Shown piece by piece: positions 9,118 to 18,801 of a DNA stretch of 64,000 nt. Below the pieces are notes generated by a model. The model was not told the origin of the DNA, did no database searches, and saw nothing but the letters and a program-made list of their open reading frames with translations. The DNA is taken from the NCBI GenBank assembly GCA_039931615.1, contig JBDTRR010000010.1, forward strand, positions 49,785 to 113,784, read 5' to 3'. Positions within the stretch are counted from its first letter, which is position 1. The number at the start of each line of letters is the position of its first letter. Source of the stretch: JAHFUI01 sp039931615 (GTDB lineage Bacteria > Acidobacteriota > Vicinamibacteria > Vicinamibacterales > CAVVIG01). Made by a program: the position numbers and the translations under genes.

Positions 9118-11070
9118 TCATCGCGGCGCGGCGACCCGCACCGGAATATCGCGCGTCACCGGCTTGCCGCCGGCGCCGGACCGCGCTTCGATGTGCAGGA
9201 GATACCTTCCGGGCGCCACGTCCCCGAGCGGCACCTGCGGCGCGAAGCCGTAGCCGCCGGATTTCCGCTGCGGATCAGTCGAGGCGTGCTGCTCCGAGAC
9301 CGTCCGCACGACCCGACCGGCGTCGTCGCGCAACTCGGTGGTCATCAGGATCGCGTGCACGGCGCGGCTGCGGCTGTTGTCATAGACCTCGGCATAGAGC
9401 GCCAGCGTCTCGCCGGGCGCGAATGTTCGCGCCGCCGTCGGCGGACCGGGCAGCCCGTCGCCGATCGGATCGGCGCCGACGCGCCGTGTCAGGGTGGCGG
9501 CCGCGGTCGAGGAGGTGAGCGTCACGCCGCTGAGGAACAGAGGTGCCTTGGTGAAGTCCGGCACTTCGAGGTCGTAGACGACGTTGCCGGCTCGCGCCGC
9601 GCTGCCGGCGGCGACGCGCAGCTGATAGCGCCCCTCGGGCAGCTCCGCCTGCAACACCACGCGCATTCCGTTGTCCATCAATCGCTGATACGTCTCCGGC
9701 TTCAGGGCAAACCCCGCGGTGTGTCGCGGCCCGCGGGTGATCTTCTTCCTGGCATCGGTGGCGACGAAGCCGACATCCATCTGCCCGGTGAAAAGGCCGT
9801 TGGCCTCGACCAGCCCGAGCTGGGCGGCGTCGACCTCGACCGCCAGCACGATCGCCGCGTTGCGCCCGACTCCCTTGTATGGCGCGGCAAAGACCCGGAT
9901 CGGCAGACCGCCGGTCGCGAACGGGCTGGCGATGGCCTCGGCGAATGCCGATCGAGGCGGGGCAGCGGCGGGCGCCGGCGCCTTCCCGATCGGCGCGACG
10001 TAGCCATCACGCGACTTGACCGTCAGTCCGGGCCGCTTCGTCCGCACTTCCAGCCGGACGTACCGGCCATCGCGCTTCTCGTATGCCGAGTTGAACCCCA
10101 GGACGTAATAGGCGCTGTTGTCGCGCACCATCCGGGTGAAGGCGCCGTCGAAGTTCTCCGAGTTGCTGAGCGCGAACCCGCCGGTGACGTGGGCCAGCGC
10201 GGCCAGATCGCTGCGCGCCTCGAGGGTGCCGCCATCCCCCAGACCGAGCGGGTCGATCGGGTAGATGGCGAGATTGCCTCGCGTCGCCGCGCTCATCGCG
10301 GCCCGGGCATCCTCGCCGGCCAGCGACAGCACACCGCCGGCGTAGTCGACCACGTCGAACATGTTGAAGCCGATGCCCTCGCTGACGAACAGCATCGCCT
10401 TGCGGCGCCCCGGCGTCTTGACCATGAACTCGGCCAGCGCCCGCAGGCTCGCCATCCGGTTGCGCACCAGGTATTCGCGCTCGCGCTGCGCGTTCACTGA
10501 TCCGTTCTGCGATTCGGCCGGCTGCTCCTCTTGACGGAAGCCGCCGCTGAACGTGTCGATGGCATTGAGCAGGAGACGCCGGTTGCTGGTGAAGTCCTGC
10601 CCGGCGTCGCTCAGGCCGCGGCCGGTCAGAACGACCGCGGCGAGATCGTTCGGGCCGAAGTAGTCCTCGATGAATCGGCGCAGGAACGCCCGGGCCCGGA
10701 GCGGCGTGTCCGGCCGGTCCGGGTGGGTCCCGACCTCATCGAGCGCAATCAGGTAGATGCGCCCCTCCGGACCGTCGTTGGTCCGCACATCCGGTTCGGC
10801 CAGCGGCAGCTCGCCGCGATCAATCGGGATGTCGACCGCCGAGAAGGTGGTGATGGCCTGCGGCTTGCCGTTCTCCAGCAGCTCGAAGTCGTCGGCCGTC
10901 AGTCCGCTCACCGCACGACCCGCGCCGTCGGTGACCAGCACGTCGACCTGCACCGCCTCGATCGCGGCGCGAAAGGTCGGTCGTTGCTGAGCGTTGAGCG
11001 CCAGTGACATGAAAAGGCAAAAGGCAAAAGGCAGAAGGCAGAAGTGAAGTCGGAAAGTTGTGAACGTCAC
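9118..11070 (-). CDS. VWFA-related secreted protein (acidobacterial type)
   Basis: This protein of up to 650 residues has a von Willebrand factor A-like domain of the acidobacterial VWFA-related type. The mature part opens with VQVDVLVTDGAGRAVSGL and DFELLENGKPQ, followed by VWFA-like stretches such as YLIALDEVG and GRRKAMLFVSEGIGFNM. The role is unknown; the family is thought to be extracytoplasmic. The start matters. The GTG at 11070 gives an N-terminus with one Arg, a hydrophobic core and ALNAQ, which reads as a signal peptide. The ATG at 11010 would give no signal. The hydrophobic core is encoded by the AAAAGGC repeat tract at 11011-11044. It is the last gene of the leftward lapB-kds cluster. 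Confidence 0.82.
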   Translation of the reverse strand: MTFTTFRLHFCLLPFAFCLFMSLALNAQQRPTFRAAIEAVQVDVLVTDGAGRAVSGLTADDFELLENGKPQAITTFSAVDIPIDRGELPLAEPDVRTNDGPEGRIYLIALDEVGTHPDRPDTPLRARAFLRRFIEDYFGPNDLAAVVLTGRGLSDAGQDFTSNRRLLLNAIDTFSGGFRQEEQPAESQNGSVNAQREREYLVRNRMASLRALAEFMVKTPGRRKAMLFVSEGIGFNMFDVVDYAGGVLSLAGEDARAAMSAATRGNLAIYPIDPLGLGDGGTLEARSDLAALAHVTGGFALSNSENFDGAFTRMVRDNSAYYVLGFNSAYEKRDGRYVRLEVRTKRPGLTVKSRDGYVAPIGKAPAPAAAPPRSAFAEAIASPFATGGLPIRVFAAPYKGVGRNAAIVLAVEVDAAQLGLVEANGLFTGQMDVGFVATDARKKITRGPRHTAGFALKPETYQRLMDNGMRVVLQAELPEGRYQLRVAAGSAARAGNVVYDLEVPDFTKAPLFLSGVTLTSSTAAATLTRRVGADPIGDGLPGPPTAARTFAPGETLALYAEVYDNSRSRAVHAILMTTELRDDAGRVVRTVSEQHASTDPQRKSGGYGFAPQVPLGDVAPGRYLLHIEARSGAGGKPVTRDIPVRVAAPR

Positions 11071-11113
11071 TTTGCCCTTTACTTTTGCCTTTTGCCTTTT
11101 GCCTTCTTACTTC
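11011..11113. repeat. AAAAGGC low-complexity inverted repeat
   Basis: Heptamer-like units AAAAGGC repeat at 11011-11044, and their reverse complement TTTTGCC repeats at about 11076-11108. Together they form a large inverted repeat around a 30-bp spacer. It lies between lapB and the VWFA gene, and the left arm is read as coding sequence if the VWFA protein starts at the GTG at 11070. Confidence 0.8.
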
Positions 11114-11116
11114 TCT

Positions 11117-12334
11117 CTAAACCTCTACCTCCGCCGCATCCTGTGCCGGCGCGATGCGTTCCTCGACGAAGGTGTTCCAGTCGTGGCAGTGCGGGCACTG
11201 CCAGAGCAGTTCCGTGCTGCGGTAGCGGCACCGCATGCAGACATGCGGATCGAGGTAGAACACGGCGTGTCGGGTCAGCTCGCTGTAGCGATCGACGAGG
11301 GCCGGTTCGTGGCGGAGTTGTCCCAGCGCGCGCCAGATGGCCTGATGGATTCCGAGCGCGTGCGGGTTCTGGACCAGCGCGGCAAACTGCAGGTCGAGCG
11401 CTTCGTGCGGGCGGCCGCTGGCGGCGAGATGACGCGAGAGGGCGAGGCGGGCGCGCCAGTCCTGCGGGTTCTCCTCGATCAGGCGCCGGCACAGCCGGGT
11501 GAAGCGCTCAGGCGTTCCGGTCCGCACGGCCAGCGCCTCGAGGCGATCGAAGGCCAGGTAGGCGCGGTCGGGCGCGACGTCAATCAATTTCTCCCAGATC
11601 GCCGCCGCCGCCCGCTCGTCGCCCTGGCGGACCCGGACATCGCCAAGGTTCAGGTAGGCGGGCACCGCGCGCGCGTCGAGATCGATCGCCCCCTCGAATC
11701 GGCGGATCGCTTCGGCATAATCCGACCGCCGCATCGCTTCCAGCCCGATCTCGTTTTCGAGGAACGCCAGAATCGCCTCGTTCTGCGGCCGGGCGCCGAT
11801 GTCGGTCAGCTTGGCCAGCCGCTTCCGGGTGTCGAACGCCTCGGACCACTGATGCTGGTCTTCGTGCAGCTTCTGCAGGTTCAGCAGGGCGTACTCGTTC
11901 TTCGGATCGAGCCGCAGCACTTCGGTGAAGGCTTCCAGGGCCCGATCGACGAAGCCGCCGCGCTTGTAGTCGAGCCCGAGGCACAGCAGCACGTAGGCGT
12001 GCTCCAGCCGACTCAACGTCGGCCGCTGCAGCAGGCTCTGGTGCACGGTGATCGCCTTGCCGACCTGCCCTTTCTCCCGGTACAGGTTGCCGAGCATCAT
12101 GTGCACTTCGAGAGCATCCGCATTCAGGGTGGCGGCTCGGGTCAGCTCCTCGATGGCGAGATCGATCTGGTTGGCGACGAGAAAGTTCAACCCGAGCAGG
12201 TAGTGCGGTGATTCCCGGGCGCGCCGCCGATCGAACCACTTGCCGTCCCGCAGCTTGTAGCGCTCCCACGCCTTGCCGATCGCCAGACCGGCGAGCAGGG
12301 CGACCAGCGCGACCAGCGTGGCGAACTGCGTCAT
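11117..12334 (-). CDS. lapB: LapB/YciM-like tetratricopeptide protein with rubredoxin-type metal site
   Basis: The 405 residues start with one N-terminal membrane helix (FATLVALVALLAGLAIG). Then come about eight TPR repeats (for example RESPHYLLGLNFLVANQ) and a C-terminal rubredoxin-like knuckle with CMRCRYRS and CPHCHDWNTF. This is the architecture of LapB (YciM), which in E. coli presents LpxC to the FtsH protease and so controls lipid A output. The start overlaps the stop of kdsC (ATGA at 12331-12334), tying it to Kdo synthesis. That context makes an LPS-control role likely here, although LapB in this lineage is not something I can verify. Confidence 0.85.
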   Translation of the reverse strand: MTQFATLVALVALLAGLAIGKAWERYKLRDGKWFDRRRARESPHYLLGLNFLVANQIDLAIEELTRAATLNADALEVHMMLGNLYREKGQVGKAITVHQSLLQRPTLSRLEHAYVLLCLGLDYKRGGFVDRALEAFTEVLRLDPKNEYALLNLQKLHEDQHQWSEAFDTRKRLAKLTDIGARPQNEAILAFLENEIGLEAMRRSDYAEAIRRFEGAIDLDARAVPAYLNLGDVRVRQGDERAAAAIWEKLIDVAPDRAYLAFDRLEALAVRTGTPERFTRLCRRLIEENPQDWRARLALSRHLAASGRPHEALDLQFAALVQNPHALGIHQAIWRALGQLRHEPALVDRYSELTRHAVFYLDPHVCMRCRYRSTELLWQCPHCHDWNTFVEERIAPAQDAAEVEV

Positions 12335-12918
12335 GATTTCGCGGTACGGCGCTTCGTCCGGCCAGACCCCGTGCCGGGTGACGCCACTGTCCCGCCGCCA
12401 GTATACGCGGCGAGCAGTGCCGGCCAGCGGCCCTGTGCCTTCAACACGATCTCGATCAGCTCACGGACGGCGCCGTCGCCGCCGACGGCACGGCTGACGA
12501 AGTGGACTCGTGCCCGCACCTCGTCGACGGCATCGGCCGGGCAGGCCGACAGGCCGACCCTGCCGATCACCGGCAGATCCAGCAGATCGTCGCCCATGTA
12601 CGCGGTCTCGGCATCCGTGAGCTGCTGCTGCCGGAGGATCTCGTCGTAGGCCGCGAGCTTGCTCGGCACCCCCTGATGGACGATGGTGACGCCGAGCTGC
12701 GCCGCCCGCTGCGCGGTGGCCGCCGAGGATCGCGCCGACAGCAGACCGACCTTCAATCCGGCCCGCTGCGCCCAGACCAGGCCGGTGCCGTCCTTGATGT
12801 CGAACCGTTTGCTCTCGGTGCCGTCCGGGTGGAGCAGGATCTTGCCGTCGGTCAGGACGCCGTCGACATCGAACAGCAGCAGGCGCAGGCGGGCCGCGCT
12901 CACCTCGACCGGGTTCAC
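12331..12918 (-). CDS. kdsC: 3-deoxy-D-manno-octulosonate 8-phosphate phosphatase (HAD family)
   Basis: KdsC removes the phosphate of Kdo-8-P to give Kdo. The 195-residue HAD protein has the nucleophile motif LLLFDVDGVLTDG near the N-terminus. Later come GLLSARSS (motif II), the lysine in PSKLAAYDEI (motif III) and YMGDDLLDLPV (motif IV). There is no cap domain, as usual for the tetrameric KdsC group. It sits 4 bp from kdsD and overlaps lapB by four bases. The C-terminal tail after WPALLAAY is longer than usual and low in complexity. Confidence 0.92.
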   Translation of the reverse strand: MNPVEVSAARLRLLLFDVDGVLTDGKILLHPDGTESKRFDIKDGTGLVWAQRAGLKVGLLSARSSAATAQRAAQLGVTIVHQGVPSKLAAYDEILRQQQLTDAETAYMGDDLLDLPVIGRVGLSACPADAVDEVRARVHFVSRAVGGDGAVRELIEIVLKAQGRWPALLAAYTGGGTVASPGTGSGRTKRRTAKS

Positions 12919-12922
12919 GCGC

Positions 12923-13867
12923 TCACCACAGATCGTGCAGGTGCACCACGCCGGCCACCCTCCGGGCTCCGGCGTCGACGACGATCGAGGTGATCTTCCG
13001 CTGCTCCATGATCGTCAGCGCTTCGGCGGCGAGCGTTGCCGGTGGGATGGTCACGGGATCGCGAGTCATCACCTGCACGGCGGTCAATTCGAGGATGGCC
13101 GGCGCCTGGTCCATATGGCGCCGGAGATCGCCGTCGGTGATGATCCCGAGCAGGGTGTCACGTTCGTCGACGACGCAGGTCATGCCCAGCCCTTTTCTCG
13201 ACATCTCGTAGATCACGTCGCGCATCCTGGTGTCCGCCGCGACGATCGGGCAGAGCGGTCCCGCGTGCATCAAGGCCTCGACCCGCATCAGCCGCTTGCC
13301 GATCTTGCCGCCGGGATGGAGGCTGGCAAAGTCCTCCTGCCGGAAGCCCTTCTCGACCAGCAGCGTCATGGCCAGCGCGTCGCCAAGCGCGAGCGCCGCC
13401 GTGGTGCTGGCGGTCGGCACCAGATTGAGCGGGCAGGCCTCTTCGATCACGCTGCAGTCGAGCGACACGTCGGCCGCCCTGGCGAGCGTCGACCCGGGCG
13501 TGCCGGTGATGCAGATCAGCCTGGCCCCGAGACCCCGGATGGTCTCGAGCAGCCGCAGGATCTCGTCGGTCTCGCCGCTGTACGACAGGGCGACCACCAC
13601 ATCGTCACTCTGCAGTTTGCCGAGGTCGCCGTGGGTCGCCTCGGCCGGATGCAGGAAAAACGAGGCGGTGCCGGTGCTCGACAGCGTGGCGGCGATCTTG
13701 CGGCAGATGATCCCGGACTTGCCCATGCCGGTCAGGATCACCCGGCCCTGGCAGCACTTGAGCAGATCGACGGCGCGATCGAAACTGGCGTCGAGGCGCG
13801 ACACCAGCGCGAGAATCGCCGCCGCTTCCGTTTCGAGCACCTTGCGGGCCAGCGCGAGATCAGCCAT
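12923..13867 (-). CDS. kdsD: Arabinose-5-phosphate isomerase (KpsF/GutQ family)
   Basis: KdsD converts ribulose-5-P to arabinose-5-P, the first committed precursor of Kdo. A sugar isomerase (SIS) domain covers about residues 25-175, with GMGKSGIICRKIAATLSSTG and SYSGETDEILRLL. Two CBS domains follow; the second ends at VVDAGARRVAGVVHLHDLW. The 314 residues fit the family. It lies between kdsA and kdsC in a leftward operon, which makes the Kdo role firm rather than gluconate- or capsule-specific. Confidence 0.93.
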   Translation of the reverse strand: MADLALARKVLETEAAAILALVSRLDASFDRAVDLLKCCQGRVILTGMGKSGIICRKIAATLSSTGTASFFLHPAEATHGDLGKLQSDDVVVALSYSGETDEILRLLETIRGLGARLICITGTPGSTLARAADVSLDCSVIEEACPLNLVPTASTTAALALGDALAMTLLVEKGFRQEDFASLHPGGKIGKRLMRVEALMHAGPLCPIVAADTRMRDVIYEMSRKGLGMTCVVDERDTLLGIITDGDLRRHMDQAPAILELTAVQVMTRDPVTIPPATLAAEALTIMEQRKITSIVVDAGARRVAGVVHLHDLW

Positions 13868-13894
13868 GGACCACCGGTGGCAGGCTCATCATCC

Positions 13895-14758
13895 TCACGG
13901 CGCGATGTTCTCCGTGGTCGCCGAGAAGGCGGCACTCTTGACGAGGGCGTCTAGTGCCATCAGGCGGCGCAGCAGCGGCTCGAGCAGGTCCAGCCGCAGC
14001 GCGTTTTGCGCGTCGCTCTTCGCGCGCGGCGGATCCTCGTGCACCTCGAGGAAGACGCCGTCGACCCCGGCGGCCACGCCGGCTCGCGCCAGCGGCTCGA
14101 TGTACTGGGCGAGGCCGGCAGTCACTCCGTCGCCCGCCCCGGGCAGCTGCAGGCTGTGCGTCACGTCGAACACCACCGGCACGCCGCGGCCGCGCATGAT
14201 CGGCAGCCCACGCATGTCCACCACCAGGTTGTGATAACCGAAGCTGGTGCCGCGCTCGGTCACGATCACGCGCGGGTTGCCGGCCTCGACCACCTTGTCG
14301 ACCGCGTGGGCGATGTCTTCGGGCGCGAGGAACTGGCCTTTCTTGATGTTGACGACGCGGCCGGTCTTCGCCGCCGCCACCAGCAGGTCGGTCTGACGGC
14401 AGAGAAACGCCGGAATCTGCAGCACGTCGGCGACGTCAGCCGCGGCCGCCGCCTGGGACGGCTCGTGAATGTCGGTGAGCACCGGCACCGCCAGGCGGTC
14501 CTTGATCGAGGCGAGGATGCGCAGTCCGGCGGCGAGGCCGGGGCCGCGGAACGATCGGCCCGAGGTCCGGTTCGCCTTGTCGAAGGAGGCCTTGAAGATG
14601 AACGGGACGCGCAGGCGCGCGCTCAAGGCGGCGAGCGCAGCGGCGAGATTGCCGGCGTGCTGCTCGCTTTCGATCACGCACGGTCCACCAATGAACACGA
14701 ACGGCCGGCCGCCGCCCACCTCGATGTCGCCAATCTTGAACGGGAGCACCGGGGGCAT
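13895..14758 (-). CDS. kdsA: 3-deoxy-8-phosphooctulonate synthase
   Basis: KdsA condenses arabinose-5-P with phosphoenolpyruvate to form Kdo-8-P. The 287-residue TIM barrel has FIGGPCVIES, the loop FKASFDKANRTS, VLTDIHEPSQ and the C-terminal FLEVHEDPPRAKSDAQNAL. The gene begins 28 bp after the pyrG stop (leftward) and leads into kdsD. The presence of kdsA, B, C and D plus lapB in one cluster shows that the cell makes Kdo-containing LPS. Confidence 0.95.
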   Translation of the reverse strand: MPPVLPFKIGDIEVGGGRPFVFIGGPCVIESEQHAGNLAAALAALSARLRVPFIFKASFDKANRTSGRSFRGPGLAAGLRILASIKDRLAVPVLTDIHEPSQAAAAADVADVLQIPAFLCRQTDLLVAAAKTGRVVNIKKGQFLAPEDIAHAVDKVVEAGNPRVIVTERGTSFGYHNLVVDMRGLPIMRGRGVPVVFDVTHSLQLPGAGDGVTAGLAQYIEPLARAGVAAGVDGVFLEVHEDPPRAKSDAQNALRLDLLEPLLRRLMALDALVKSAAFSATTENIAP

Positions 14759-14786
14759 TATATGAAAAAGGGGGACGGCCCCATTT

Positions 14787-16454
<1,668 letters not shown>

Positions 16455-16460
16455 CGAGCG

Positions 16461-16493
16461 AGTCCGGTCCGGGCCGGACGCCACGTACTTAGG
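16461..16493. repeat. Palindromic-repeat fragment in the kdsB-pyrG gap
   Basis: GTCCGGTCCGGGCCGGACGC and then CACGTACTTA form one arm of the dispersed family, with a GTCC-GGAC hairpin. It occupies the entire 34-bp gap between kdsB and pyrG inside the operon and touches the kdsB stop codon. Confidence 0.6.
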
Positions 16494-17268
16494 ATGCCGG
16501 CGCCGCCAGCAGGCGGCGGATGCGATCGAGATCCTCGGGTGTATCGACGCCGAACGAGTCGTAGGATGTCTCCACCGCCTTGATCCGGATGCCGTGCTCG
16601 AGGGCGCGCAGCTGCTCGAGCGCTTCGGCCCGTTCGAGCGGCGTCGGCTCGAGCGCCGCCAGCACCAGCAGCGCCGGGCGGCGATAGGCGTAGAGACCGA
16701 CATGCCGGTAGAGCGGCGGCCATCCGCCGCGCGGGTCACGGACCGCGGGAATCGGCGCCCGCGAAAAATACAAGGCGTAGCCGGCCCGATCGATCACCAC
16801 CTTGACGACGTTTGGATTGGCCAGATCGCCCGGATCGGTAATCCGGTGATAGAGCGTCGTGATGTGAATCGCCGGCTCGTCGGCAAACGGCGCGATCGCT
16901 TCGTCGATCGCCCGCGGATCGATCAACGGCTCGTCGCCCTGCACGCCGACGACGACGTCGCAGTCGAGCGATGACGCCACTTCCGCGATCCGATCGGTGC
17001 CGCTGGGATGATCGGCGCGCGTCAGGCGCACCTCGCCGCCAAAGCGGCTGACGGCGGTGGCGATGCGCAGATCGTCGGTGGCGACGATGACGCGCGACAC
17101 CAGCTGCGACTGCGTCGCCCGCCGGTAGACGTGCTCGATCATCGGGCGCCCATCGATGTCGGCGAGGGCTTTACCGGGGAACCGGCTCGAGGCGAATCGG
17201 GCGGGGATGACGGCGACCGCGTGAAGGGGACGATGATCGACCGCAGTGCCAGTCGACGCGGGGTGCAC
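16489..17268 (-). CDS. kdsB: 3-deoxy-manno-octulosonate cytidylyltransferase
   Basis: KdsB activates Kdo as CMP-Kdo for transfer to lipid A. The nucleotidyltransferase signature AVIPARFASSRFPGKAL lies near the start. IVATDDLRIA and VVGVQGDEPLI (metal and substrate loop) follow, and SYDSFGVDTPEDLDRIRRLL lies at the C-terminus. The frame opens upstream to 17307. I chose the GTG at 17268 because it gives a near-family N-terminus and has a TAGAAT hexamer only five bases upstream, suggesting a leaderless message. It is the first gene of the leftward kdsB-pyrG-kdsA-kdsD-kdsC-lapB run. Confidence 0.9.
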   Translation of the reverse strand: MHPASTGTAVDHRPLHAVAVIPARFASSRFPGKALADIDGRPMIEHVYRRATQSQLVSRVIVATDDLRIATAVSRFGGEVRLTRADHPSGTDRIAEVASSLDCDVVVGVQGDEPLIDPRAIDEAIAPFADEPAIHITTLYHRITDPGDLANPNVVKVVIDRAGYALYFSRAPIPAVRDPRGGWPPLYRHVGLYAYRRPALLVLAALEPTPLERAEALEQLRALEHGIRIKAVETSYDSFGVDTPEDLDRIRRLLAAPAS

Positions 17269-17273
17269 GACGA

Positions 17274-17279
17274 ATTCTA
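17274..17279 (-). promoter_or_regulatory. Candidate -10 hexamer of kdsB
   Basis: On the minus strand TAGAAT stands five bases before the GTG start at 17268. The spacing would place transcription initiation at or next to the start codon. No good -35 is visible, so this is a weak call. Confidence 0.35.
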
Positions 17280-17334
17280 CTACAATTCGCCGCGCCGATC
17301 GGCCCAAATGGTCTACGATGCGAGACGACCCTCG

Positions 17335-17856
17335 ATGAACGTCAAACGAACCGCGACGATCGTCGTCGTCGGTGGCGCATTCGGCGCGTGGCTCTACGCG
17401 GGCGCGACCTCAGGCAATCGTGATCGCGCCGAGCCGTTCGCGATCACGGCCGCGGCGATCGACAGCCGCGGCGCCGCGCTGGCCGGCGAAATCGCCCGTC
17501 TGCACGAGCGGCTGCGGCCGAGCGTGATGCCGCGACAGCCGGGCCGCGATCTGTTCTCGTTCGTCTCGCGCGCGCCCCGTGCCGCGGCGGCCGTGATGCC
17601 GCCGGCCGCACCATCCCCGCTGACCGACCCGATCGCCCGTCCCGCGCCGCCGGCGCTGCAGCTGTCCGGTATCACCGAGGACGCGACGCCGGATGGCGTC
17701 GTCCGCACTGCGATCCTGTCGGGATTCGGGGAGCTGTTCGTGGCCAGGGAAGGCGAGACCATCGCGCAGCGTTTCCGCGTCGAGAAGATCTCAACCGATG
17801 TCGTCGAGCTTTTCGATCTGATGCTGGACGCCACGGTCCGGCTGGCGTTGCGGTAG
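17335..17856 (+). CDS. Membrane-anchored hypothetical protein with PilP/GspC-like C-terminal domain
   Basis: This is a 173-residue protein that I cannot name. It has an N-terminal helix suited to a signal anchor (VKRTATIVVVGGAFGAWLYAG). A short helical stretch and a Pro/Ala-rich linker (about residues 78-108) follow, then a compact C-terminal domain of about 60 residues (LQLSGITEDATPDGVVRTAI, then GFGELFVAREGE and VEKISTDVVELFDL). That last pattern resembles the periplasmic HR/PilP-type domain of type II secretion GspC and type IV pilus PilP, but no secretion genes are nearby. It is divergent from kdsB and followed by a lipid-kinase gene. Confidence 0.65.
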   Translation: MNVKRTATIVVVGGAFGAWLYAGATSGNRDRAEPFAITAAAIDSRGAALAGEIARLHERLRPSVMPRQPGRDLFSFVSRAPRAAAAVMPPAAPSPLTDPIARPAPPALQLSGITEDATPDGVVRTAILSGFGELFVAREGETIAQRFRVEKISTDVVELFDLMLDATVRLALR

Positions 17857-17871
17857 TCGCAATCGGGAATT

Positions 17872-17914
17872 CCCAATTCCTAATTCCTAATTCCTAATTC
17901 CTAATTCCTAATTT
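17872..17914. repeat. CTAATTC tandem heptamer repeat
   Basis: About five tandem copies of the heptamer CTAATTC lie directly before the lipid-kinase start at 17919. A related TAGGAAT array in the other orientation is at 41820-41857. The tract is AT-rich against a GC-rich background, and its last bases lie in the ribosome-binding region of the next gene. Confidence 0.8.
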
Positions 17915-17918
17915 CCGG

Positions 17919-18800
17919 ATGTCCGTTGCCGTCATCATCAATCCCGTTTCCGGCGGCGCGCCGCCGGGCACCGCCGGCGTCCGCGCGGCGGCGGCGGCGG
18001 CGATCCTCGAACGGCACGGCGAAATCGCCGAGGTGTCGATCACCGAACGCCCCGGCCACGCCTACGATCTGGCGCAGGCTGCGGTCAGACGCGGTGCCCG
18101 CCTGGTCATCGCCTGGGGCGGCGACGGCACCATCAACGAGGCGGCATCGGCGCTGGCGTTCGGCGACGTGCCGCTGGGCATTGTCCCCGCCGGATCCGGC
18201 AATGGCCTGGCCGCCGAGCTTGGCGTCGATCGGCGCCCGGAACTGGCCATTGCCCGGGCCGTGCGTGCCACGCCGTCGCGCATCGACCTCGGTGCGCTGG
18301 GCGGCCGGCTGTTCGTCAATCTGGCCGGCATCGGCATCGACGCCCATGTCGCGTCGCAGTTCAATCTGCCGGCCAACGTCGGCCGCGGCTTTATCAACTA
18401 CCTGCGGCTCGGCGTTCGCGCTGTCTTCAGTTACGCGCCCGCCTGGTACACCATCACGACCGGCGGCGTCCGGCTGCGCGTCCGCGCCGTCCTCGTCGTC
18501 GTGGCGAACGCGGTTCAGTACGGCAACGGGGCAAAGATCGCCCCGGGCGCCCGTGTCGACGATGGAGAGCTCGATCTGGTCGTGGTCGAGGAACGCTGGC
18601 GAATCGCGACCGTCTGCCGGACGCCGCGGCTGTTCACCGGCTCGCTCGCCCGCGCCGGCGGCTGTTCGATTCGCCGCATCCGCGAGGCGACGATCGAGTG
18701 CGAGGAACCGATGGCGTTTCACGTCGATGGGGAACCGATCGCCGGGGCGACGCGACTCGACGCGCGCGTCCATCCGGGGGCGCTACGGGTGTGTATCTAA
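17919..18800 (+). CDS. Diacylglycerol/lipid kinase (YegS/DagK family)
   Basis: This is a soluble lipid kinase of the DAGKc superfamily, 293 residues. The opening VAVIINPVSGG is the family start, and the nucleotide motif GGDGTINEA and the loop VPAGSGNGLA (about residue 88) are intact. The C-terminal beta domain ends with CEEPMAFHVDGEPIAGATRL, typical of YegS/DgkB proteins. The likely substrate is diacylglycerol or another membrane lipid, in phospholipid turnover. No clear Shine-Dalgarno is seen; the heptamer array occupies that place. It faces serA, with only one base between the two stop codons. Confidence 0.87.
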   Translation: MSVAVIINPVSGGAPPGTAGVRAAAAAAILERHGEIAEVSITERPGHAYDLAQAAVRRGARLVIAWGGDGTINEAASALAFGDVPLGIVPAGSGNGLAAELGVDRRPELAIARAVRATPSRIDLGALGGRLFVNLAGIGIDAHVASQFNLPANVGRGFINYLRLGVRAVFSYAPAWYTITTGGVRLRVRAVLVVVANAVQYGNGAKIAPGARVDDGELDLVVVEERWRIATVCRTPRLFTGSLARAGGCSIRRIREATIECEEPMAFHVDGEPIAGATRLDARVHPGALRVCI

Positions 18801-18801
18801 T

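Noticed and set aside
16455..16739. N-terminal extension of CTP synthase from the longest open frame
   Set aside because: The extra 95 residues overlap kdsB in another frame and have no homology. The family start is at MADTM.
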